Source of the DNA: Chloroflexaceae bacterium
Lineage (GTDB): Bacteria > Chloroflexota > Chloroflexia > Chloroflexales > Chloroflexaceae
Assembly (NCBI GenBank): GCA_026417815.1
Contig: JAOACN010000510.1
Span: 1 to 11,305, forward strand
Direction: 5' to 3'
DNA length: 11,305 bases
The notes under the pieces were generated by a model. It did not search any database. It worked only from the letters and a program-made list of their open reading frames with translations, and was not told where the DNA came from. The translations under genes and the position numbers were made by a program. This document shows positions 6,709-11,305 of the stretch, in pieces (positions within the stretch are counted from its first letter, which is position 1; the number at the start of each line of letters is the position of its first letter).

Positions 6709-6795
6709 TCCTCACCCGCCCCCGCCTCGCTGCGCTCGGCGCCCCCTCCCTCTCCACCAACGGTGGAGAGGGAGGGGGCAGGGGGAGGGTGAGGA
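6709..6795. repeat. 87-bp two-tier palindromic element
   Basis: The inner arms at 6741-6758 and 6762-6779 (18 bp, perfect, starting GCCCCCTCCCTCTCCACC) enclose an AAC loop. The outer arms TCCTCACCC-G-CCCCC and GGGGG-A-GGGTGAGGA (6709-6723 and 6781-6795) pair except for one position. A 17-nt side segment, GCCTCGCTGCGCTCGGC (6724-6740), is left unpaired or makes a small third arm. CCTCACCC...GGGTGAGG elements of this shape are a known kind of dispersed intergenic repeat. It sits 19 bp before the aminotransferase ribosome binding site. Confidence 0.85.
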
Positions 6796-6814
6796 CCTCA
6801 AACCTGAGAAGCAA

Positions 6815-6820
6815 GAGGAG
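6815..6820 (+). promoter_or_regulatory. Ribosome binding site of the aminotransferase
   Basis: GAGGAG, eight nucleotides before the ATG at 6829. It supports that start over any upstream in-frame codon. Confidence 0.75.
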
Positions 6821-6828
6821 ACTTCCCC

Positions 6829-8037
6829 ATGTCCTCCCAACCGCAGTACCGCCTGGCCCGGCGTCTGGCCCAGCTCGAACCGTCGGCCACCACCGCAATG
6901 AACGCCCGCGTGCAGCAGTTGCGCGCCGAAGGCGTCAAGGTGATCTCGTTCAGCGTTGGCGAACCTGACTTCAACACCCCCGAGCCGATTAAGGCCGCCG
7001 CGATTGAGGCGATCCACAAGAACTACACCCACTACACCCCGGCCGGCGGCATCGCCGAGTTGCGCAAGGCCGTGGCCACCCGCGTCAGCGAGGACCAGGG
7101 GCTGAGCTACGGCATCAACCAGGTGACAGTGACGACCGGGGCCAAGGAAGCCCTCTACCTGGCCTTCCAGGCCCTCTGCGACGACGGCGACGAGGCGATT
7201 ATCCCTGCGCCGTACTGGGTGAGTTATGTCGAGCAGGCCAAACTGGCGGGCGCGGTTCCCGTCACGCCCATGGCGACCGAGGCCACCGGCTTCAAGCTCA
7301 CCGCCGAGCAGTTGCGGGCGGCGCTCACCCCCCGCACGCGGCTGATCGTCCTCAACTCGCCCTCGAATCCCACCGGGGCGGTGTACAGCGCCGAAGAACT
7401 CCAGGCCCTCGCCGAGGTGATCCGCGGCAGCGAGGCGCTGGTGATTACCGACGAGATCTACGACGCCATCAGCTACGTGCCCTACGCCCGGCTCCTGCGG
7501 GTGGCCCCCGACCTGGCCGACCGCACCCTGGTGGTCAACGGCGCCTCCAAGGCCTACGCGATGACCGGCTGGCGCATCGGCTACGTGGCCGGGCCGCAGG
7601 CGATCATTACGGCGATCAAAGATATTCAGAGCCATTCCAGCCCCCATACCGCCTCGATCTCGCAGTACGCGGCCCTGGCGGCCTACACGCCCAACCCCGA
7701 GCTTGACGAGACGGTGCGCGAGATGGTCGCTGCCTTCCACCGACGCCGCGATCTGATCCTGGAACTGCTCGCCGAGATCCCCGGCGTCACCTGCAATGTG
7801 CCCGATGGGGCCTTCTACGTCTTCCCCAATGTCAGCGCCCTCCTGGGGCAGCCGTTGAAGAACGGCATCGTTTGCGATAGCAGCGATGCCTTGAACACCT
7901 ACCTGCTCGATCAGGCCCACATTGCCTGCGTGAGTGGGGAGTCGTTCGGCGCGCCGGGCTTTCTGCGGCTCTCCTACGCTACCAGCGAGGAGGAGATCGT
8001 CGAGGGCATGCGGCGCTTCCGCGCCAGCCTGGGGTGA
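6829..8037 (+). CDS. aspC: Aspartate aminotransferase, class I/II PLP enzyme
   Basis: PLP-dependent aminotransferase (fold type I, subgroup Ib as in Thermus AspC) of 402 residues, the normal length. It exchanges the amino group between aspartate and 2-oxoglutarate in the cytoplasm, linking the TCA cycle and amino-acid synthesis. Visible landmarks: SVGEPDFNTP (42-51), YTPAGGIAELR (69-79), NSPSNPTGAVY with N180, P181 and G183, DEIYD with D208 and Y211, the Schiff-base lysine K241 in NGASKAYAMTGWRIGY with phosphate-binding R249, and the carboxylate-binding arginine R380 in FLRLSYATSEE. All key residues are present. GAGGAG precedes the ATG. It is separated from tlpA by two large hairpins (6653-6795), and no separate promoter is evident, so it may depend on read-through. 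Preference for another amino acid is possible. Confidence 0.93.
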   Translation: MSSQPQYRLARRLAQLEPSATTAMNARVQQLRAEGVKVISFSVGEPDFNTPEPIKAAAIEAIHKNYTHYTPAGGIAELRKAVATRVSEDQGLSYGINQVTVTTGAKEALYLAFQALCDDGDEAIIPAPYWVSYVEQAKLAGAVPVTPMATEATGFKLTAEQLRAALTPRTRLIVLNSPSNPTGAVYSAEELQALAEVIRGSEALVITDEIYDAISYVPYARLLRVAPDLADRTLVVNGASKAYAMTGWRIGYVAGPQAIITAIKDIQSHSSPHTASISQYAALAAYTPNPELDETVREMVAAFHRRRDLILELLAEIPGVTCNVPDGAFYVFPNVSALLGQPLKNGIVCDSSDALNTYLLDQAHIACVSGESFGAPGFLRLSYATSEEEIVEGMRRFRASLG

Positions 8038-8042
8038 AGGAG

Positions 8043-8075
8043 GGCCGAAGCATCGGCTGCGCCGGTGCTTCGGCC
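8043..8075 (+). terminator. 15-bp hairpin after the aminotransferase gene
   Basis: GGCCGAAGCATCGGC pairs with GCCGGTGCTTCGGCC through a TGC loop, with one T-G wobble and no mismatches. It begins six bases after the stop codon. Only TT follows, so it is a weak intrinsic terminator by sequence, or an RNA 3'-end stabiliser. An AAGGAGG word overlaps the stop codon but has no start codon at useful distance. Confidence 0.55.
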
Positions 8076-8137
8076 TTACGGAGCGAGGGCCGACCCATCA
8101 CGTGTGCCTGGACCAGTCGCGTGACAACCTGGTTGCA

Positions 8138-9160
8138 ATGGACAGTCTTTCGCGGGAAGGGCCGCGCCCCCCCACCGCCGCCTCGCTCGCCGCGCTCGTC
8201 CCGCGCCTGGCGGGCCAGCGTGTGCTGGTCATCGGCGATCTAACCCTTGACGAGTACCTGTACGGGCGAGCGACGCGCCTCTCCCGTGAGGCGCCCATCC
8301 CGGTGCTGGAGTTCCTGCGGCGCGAGGTGATCCTGGGCGGGGCGGCCAATCCTGCCCGGAACATCGTGGCGGTGGGCGGCTTCGCCACCCAGGTGGGGAT
8401 CATCGGCGCGGACAGCGAGGGTGAGCAGGTGCGCGCCCTCTGCGAAGCGGCTGGCATTGACGCCGCCGGGTTAATCGTCGTTCCCGAACGGCCCACGACG
8501 CGCAAGACGCGCATCCTGGCCGATGAGGCGCCCCGCCTGCCGCAGCAGGTGGCGCGCCTCGACCGGCTGGAACGCGCCCCGCTGGGGCCGGAGGACGAGG
8601 CGCGGGTCGTGGAGATGCTCCACGCCCTGGTACCTGGCCACGCCGCGGTGCTGTGCTCTGACTATCAACTGGGGTTGTTGACGCCGCAGGTGGTACGCGC
8701 GGTGCGGGCGCTCTGCCAGGCGCACGGGACACTCTTCTGCGTGGATGCCCAGGGCAACTCGCGCTACTACACCGGGGCCGACCTGTTTCGCTGCAACAAC
8801 CGCGAAGCCGAGGCGGCCCTGCAACAACCCTTGCGCAGCGAAGCCGACTTCCAACGCGGGGTCGGCCGGCTTCGCGTCGAGCTGGACGCGCGGCTGATCA
8901 TGGTCACCCGCGGCCCCGAAGGCTTATCGTTGGAAGGTGAGGGGGTGGCCTACACCCACGTGCCGGCGCTGCAGATCAGTGAGGTCTACGACACGACCGG
9001 GGCGGGCGATACCTTTGTGGCCGTGGCGACCATGGCACTGGCCGCCGGCATCGGGCCGATCGAAGCGGCGCGCCTGGCCAATGCCGCCGCGGCCCTGGTG
9101 GTGCGGCGCTTCGGCAACGCCGTGGTAACGCCCGAAGAACTGCGCGATGCGCTGAGGTGA
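8138..9160 (+). CDS. rfaE1: PfkB-family kinase, RfaE1/HldE N-domain type (heptose-7-phosphate kinase-like)
   Basis: Ribokinase-family sugar kinase of 340 residues. The sequence follows the kinase half of HldE/RfaE, which phosphorylates C1 of D-glycero-D-manno-heptose 7-phosphate in the ADP-heptose route. Landmarks: VLVIGDLTLDEYLYGRATRL (29-48), then SREAPIPVLE, LGGAANPARN (66-75), the internal CSDYQLGLL (173-181), and the catalytic DTTGAGDTF with base D291. The C-terminal nucleotidyltransferase domain of bifunctional HldE is absent, so it is a stand-alone kinase. The ATG at 8138 has no good Shine-Dalgarno, and an in-frame GTG at 8102 is an alternative, but homology begins only around residue 20. 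It is 100 bp downstream of the aminotransferase, with the hairpin at 8043-8075 between. The heptose substrate is inferred; related PfkB kinases take other sugars. Confidence 0.8.
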   Translation: MDSLSREGPRPPTAASLAALVPRLAGQRVLVIGDLTLDEYLYGRATRLSREAPIPVLEFLRREVILGGAANPARNIVAVGGFATQVGIIGADSEGEQVRALCEAAGIDAAGLIVVPERPTTRKTRILADEAPRLPQQVARLDRLERAPLGPEDEARVVEMLHALVPGHAAVLCSDYQLGLLTPQVVRAVRALCQAHGTLFCVDAQGNSRYYTGADLFRCNNREAEAALQQPLRSEADFQRGVGRLRVELDARLIMVTRGPEGLSLEGEGVAYTHVPALQISEVYDTTGAGDTFVAVATMALAAGIGPIEAARLANAAAALVVRRFGNAVVTPEELRDALR

Positions 9161-9331
9161 ATATGGGTCCTCGCGGGCCTGGGAAGCCCGAAATGCTCAC
9201 TGCAGAGGGCGTAGAGTAGCGTGGACGGTTTCAAAACGTCCATCCTCTGCGCGCCCTGCGGTGAACCTGAACAGGTCCACCCGCTTTCGCCGTATTCACA
9301 TCGGTCTGCGGAAGAAAAGGAAGGTAGAGAC
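9161..9331. other. Convergent intergenic region with nested inverted repeats
   Basis: Space between the plus-strand kinase gene and the minus-strand STAS gene. CGGGC at 9174-9178 pairs with GCCCG at 9186-9190. A two-tier inverted repeat follows: GCAGAGG (9202-9208) with CCTCTGC (9244-9250), enclosing TGGACG (9222-9227) with CGTCCA (9237-9242) around a GTTTCAAAA loop. It would form on either strand, so it may end transcription from both sides. Confidence 0.5.
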
Positions 9332-9694
9332 TCACGCCTGGGCCTTGAACGCCGCCAGGGCCTCCTGTTCGTCCTGGTAGATCTCGGCGTACTGGGCCAG
9401 GCCGACCATGCGGAAGATCTTCTGGAAATGCTGGGAGAGGCCGCTGACGGCGAGTTTCTGGTCGTTCCGCGTGACCTCGGTCACGATGCCGATCAAAATG
9501 GCGATCCCCGCGCTGTTGATGTAATCATTCTGGCGAAAGTTCAACAGCACGTTCCGCGCGCCTTTGCTGGTTACCTCGCGATAGGCGTTATTGATCTTCT
9601 CCTCGGCGAAGGTGGTCACATCGCCTGAGAGGTCAATAATCGCCACCCCATCGCGCTCGCGGGTGCTGACCGTCAACTCGTCTTCAAGCATCAT
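9332..9694 (-). CDS. STAS-domain anti-sigma factor antagonist (RsbV/SpoIIAA-like)
   Basis: Single STAS-domain protein of 120 residues, the usual size. In partner switching the unphosphorylated form binds the anti-sigma kinase and frees the sigma factor; phosphorylation of one serine turns it off. The motif NSAGIAILIG places the candidate phospho-serine at S61, after DYI, as in SpoIIAA/RsbV. The beginning (VAIIDLSGDVTTF) gives the usual first strands. Two ATG codons are adjacent (9694 and 9691); GAGGAG on the minus strand sits at 9700-9705, at 5 or 8 nt. It is the last gene of the minus-strand cluster, 126 bp after the second anti-sigma gene. I see no convincing promoter in that gap. Cytoplasmic. 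The target pathway is unknown. Confidence 0.9.
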   Translation of the reverse strand: MMLEDELTVSTRERDGVAIIDLSGDVTTFAEEKINNAYREVTSKGARNVLLNFRQNDYINSAGIAILIGIVTEVTRNDQKLAVSGLSQHFQKIFRMVGLAQYAEIYQDEQEALAAFKAQA

Positions 9695-9820
9695 AAGGCT
9701 CCTCCCCCATCTCTGAACGCCAGGACCCCGGCGGCGCCCGGTTGTGTTACCGTCGATAGCCAGTGCTCCGAATCAACCCCGTTCGCGACCCCGCGCCGCG
9801 CCCTGGCTGCGAGTCGGGCC

Positions 9821-10282
9821 TCAGCCGTGGAGATCGTGCCCCGGTTGGCGATGAAACGCGAAGCGAAAACGGTTCCCCGGTCCGGGCCAGGGCACAAAAC
9901 CGGCTTCATCACACAACTGGCTGATGAGCAGCAGACCCATGCCCCGCAACGAACCCCGGCCAGCCACCTTCTCGCCAATGCTGAGCGGCCTGGCGCCCGA
10001 AGTGTACTGGCGCACCCCCTGGTCAAGCACCTCCACCACCAGACGCTCGTCCTCGAACCGGCAGAAGATCTGTACCCGAAGGCCCGGATTGAGCGAATTG
10101 CCGTGCTCCATCGCATTGACGCAGACCTCGCACAGGACCGTCTTGAGATCTTCGATGCGTTCGTCTGGAATGCTGAGACGACGGGCAAACGCAGCGATTG
10201 CGTCCCGAGCAATGACTTCGTAGCCCAGCTCGCTGGGCAGAGAAAGCTCAAGACTCGCATGAGAGCAGGCGGAGGCGCTCAT
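9821..10282 (-). CDS. ATP-binding anti-sigma factor (RsbW/SpoIIAB-like), second paralog
   Basis: GHKL (HATPase_c_2) serine kinase/anti-sigma protein of 153 residues. Proteins of this family bind a sigma factor and phosphorylate the STAS antagonist. The N-box is LKTVLCEVCVNAMEHGN with E52 and N56; the G1 box is DQG (D87, G89); and the glycine-rich lid is GRGSLRGMGLLLI (about 108-120). Its ATG overlaps the stop of the upstream paralog in ATGA (10279-10282), pointing to translational coupling, and there is no strong ribosome binding site of its own. It matches the neighbour in LPS.LGYE, ARR, LKT and NA.EHGN, so the pair looks like a tandem duplication that has since diverged. The sigma factor it controls is not in the window. 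Confidence 0.88.
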   Translation of the reverse strand: MSASACSHASLELSLPSELGYEVIARDAIAAFARRLSIPDERIEDLKTVLCEVCVNAMEHGNSLNPGLRVQIFCRFEDERLVVEVLDQGVRQYTSGARPLSIGEKVAGRGSLRGMGLLLISQLCDEAGFVPWPGPGNRFRFAFHRQPGHDLHG

Positions 10283-10737
10283 TGCTCGAGATGGATCACC
10301 ATACGTATCTGGTTGCCGCCGCTGGGTGCGGTAGAAAACTCAACTTCGTCCATAAGCTCGCGGATCAGCCAGATGCCCCAGCCACCCTTATCGTCCCGTT
10401 CAAGGACCTCTTCGATGACGGGACGGCGCGTTGCCCGACTCTGATCGAAGGGTTTGCGCCCCTGGTCGGCCACATCAACGATCAACTCATCGGCGCGGGC
10501 GGTTAGCAGGACCACGACCTTCATCGCCGCGTCGTGTTCGTTGCCGTGCTCGATCGCATTGGTCACCGCCTCGCTGACCGCGGTTTTCAGCGACTCGACG
10601 CGATCGGGCTGAAACCCCATCCGGCGTGCCAGGGACGAGGCAGTATCCATTGCTACGCGCTCGTAGCCGAGCTTGCTCGGCAGGCGTAGTTCGATCACTC
10701 GTTCGATTGGCTCACGCGGTGGGGTTTCGCCGCTCAT
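10279..10737 (-). CDS. ATP-binding anti-sigma factor (RsbW/SpoIIAB-like), first paralog
   Basis: First gene of the minus-strand partner-switch cluster; 152 residues, close to RsbW/SpoIIAB length. The N-box VSEAVTNAIEHGN (E56, N60) is very like that of SpoIIAB. The G1 box is VADQG (D91, G93) and the lid is KGGWGIWLI (117-125), so ATP binding and kinase activity are expected. It should phosphorylate a STAS protein, presumably the one two genes downstream, and hold a sigma factor when that partner is phosphorylated. The ATG at 10737 has no clear Shine-Dalgarno. A possible promoter lies far upstream at 11019-11048. The gene ends inside the start codon of the next paralog. Which function belongs to which paralog cannot be read from the sequence. 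Confidence 0.88.
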   Translation of the reverse strand: MSGETPPREPIERVIELRLPSKLGYERVAMDTASSLARRMGFQPDRVESLKTAVSEAVTNAIEHGNEHDAAMKVVVLLTARADELIVDVADQGRKPFDQSRATRRPVIEEVLERDDKGGWGIWLIRELMDEVEFSTAPSGGNQIRMVIHLEQ

Positions 10738-10916
10738 GCGTATGAGATCTACTATGGCCTGTTAACCAGGAGAGCCGCACTCGCACTTGCGGCGGCACTA
10801 CCGTTCCGGCGAGGTGCAGAGGGGGTGGCCCTCCGCAAAATGGTTTCCCGTCTGCAGCGGCGGACTCATTTCGGCTTCGCCCGCATGTGTACCTGCCACG
10901 GGCGGTAAAGGGGATT

Positions 10917-10939
10917 GCGGGGAGGCACAGCCTCCCCGC
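10917..10939. repeat. Perfect 10-bp hairpin
   Basis: GCGGGGAGGC and GCCTCCCCGC flank an ACA loop. It lies between the candidate distal promoter and the first anti-sigma gene, so it would be part of that leader if the promoter is real. It resembles the small GGGC-TTC-GCCC hairpin style seen before tlpA. Confidence 0.6.
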
Positions 10940-11018
10940 GCCTCTCCAACACGGCGATGTAGGTAAGAACCAGGTCTAACAACAAATAGCATGTGTTGTG
11001 ACACACGGTCTGCCGAAG

Positions 11019-11048
11019 ATAATAACATAGAGCAGGATAGTGACGCAA
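11019..11048 (-). promoter_or_regulatory. Candidate minus-strand promoter for the anti-sigma cluster
   Basis: Read on the minus strand: TTGCGT (11048-11043), an 18-bp spacer, then TGT-TATTAT with the -10 at 11024-11019 (five of six consensus bases, extended type). The -35 is poor. Transcription would start near 11012 and give a leader of about 275 nt. The TGTGT/ACACA palindrome at 10992-11005 would lie just inside the transcript. Confidence 0.3.
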
Positions 11049-11180
11049 TAGGACGAAAGTTCGAATGCAGATGGGGAGAAGGGCGCTAGGAGGGCCGATG
11101 CAACATCCTGGGAGACAGGTCCAAACCTTATGTAGAAATGTGGAGGGGTGGGGCAGACTATAGTAGTCTTCTTCAGGTAC

Positions 11181-11305
11181 GGACGCAGCGCGCAGGACGC
11201 AGCGCGCAGGACGCAGCGCGCAGGACGCAGCGCGCAGGACGCAGCGCGCAGGACGCAGCGCGCAGGACGCAGCGCGCAGGACGCAGCGCGCAGGACGCAG
11301 CGCGC
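11181..11305. repeat. 14-bp perfect tandem array
   Basis: GGACGCAGCGCGCA is repeated without a single change: eight full units and 13 bases of a ninth, running off the window. The plus strand of the array contains no T. The uniformity suggests recent expansion, or an assembly artefact at a contig edge. The length of the whole array is not known. Confidence 0.95.

Larger units (their letters stand above)
10738..11180. other. 443-bp region without a convincing gene
   Basis: Upstream region of the minus-strand cluster. Frames here encode only 60-76 residues on the minus strand, with no ribosome binding site and no family resemblance. It holds a perfect hairpin (10917-10939), a candidate minus-strand promoter (11019-11048) and a small palindrome around 10992-11005 (TGTGT-TGTG-ACACA, which also contains TGTG-A-CACA). 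From about 10960 to 11160 the G+C falls clearly below the rest of the window. Confidence 0.5.

Noticed and set aside
6712..7920. 402-codon frame antisense to the aminotransferase
   Set aside because: Shadow frame of a strongly conserved PLP enzyme; its composition is typical of antisense reading in G+C-rich genes.
9827..10444. 205-codon plus-strand frame over the anti-sigma genes
   Set aside because: The minus-strand frames carry intact GHKL motifs and an ATGA overlap; the plus-strand translation has no family features.
10798..11048. Two short minus-strand frames (76 and 60 codons)
   Set aside because: They overlap each other in different frames, lack ribosome binding sites (one starts with TTG) and resemble nothing known. 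They cross the 10917-10939 hairpin.
11181..11305. CRISPR or origin iterons
   Set aside because: The 14-bp units are contiguous without spacers, and no replication initiator gene is in view.

Overview
The window is high-G+C DNA with gene-dense, mostly plus-strand coding. It carries a large magnesium chelatase H subunit (bacteriochlorophyll synthesis), a lipoprotein thioredoxin, two sugar (heptose-type) kinases, an aspartate aminotransferase and a minus-strand anti-sigma/antagonist cluster. All intergenic spaces are filled with hairpins and short repeats. Together this suggests an anoxygenic phototroph, most plausibly a filamentous Chloroflexota (Chloroflexia) member. The assignment is inferred from gene content and repeat style; the genus cannot be told.

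Layout. 1-~380 is a very G+C-rich non-coding repeat block built from two ~177-bp units, each with a perfect 31-nt palindrome (GTAGAGACG...CGTCTCTAC). 504-4247 is bchH, with a clear Shine-Dalgarno. 4252-4325 is a long AT-rich hairpin made of GGATTTT heptads, followed by a good sigma-70 promoter (4345-4373). 4409-5470 is a GHMP kinase of the D-glycero-D-manno-heptose-7-phosphate kinase (HddA) type. 5471-6012 is a 542-bp gap holding a terminator-like hairpin, a perfect 20-bp palindrome abutting an extended -10 promoter, and a structured leader of about 210 nt. 6013-6639 is a TlpA-like lipoprotein thioredoxin. 6653-6795 holds two large hairpins. 6829-8037 is an aspartate aminotransferase. 8043-8075 is a near-perfect 15-bp hairpin. 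8138-9160 is a PfkB-family kinase of the RfaE1/HldE N-domain type. 9161-9331 is the convergent intergenic space.

On the minus strand, read from right to left, 10737-10279 and 10282-9821 encode two paralogous RsbW/SpoIIAB-like ATP-binding anti-sigma factors joined by an ATGA stop/start overlap. They are followed by a STAS anti-sigma antagonist (9694-9332). This looks like a partner-switching operon without its sigma factor or phosphatase in view. 10738-11180 has no convincing gene and drops in G+C. The window ends inside a perfect 14-bp tandem array (GGACGCAGCGCGCA, about 8.9 copies).

How the genes work together: BchH starts the Mg branch of tetrapyrrole synthesis. The two kinases could act on heptose phosphates for surface glycoconjugates. 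The thioredoxin acts outside the membrane, and the minus-strand cluster probably sets the activity of an unlinked sigma factor. I see no compelling evidence for a wholly new system. The more unusual parts are the paired heptose-type kinases, the palindrome-plus-promoter-plus-leader in front of tlpA, the tandem anti-sigma paralogs and the diversity of repeat families.
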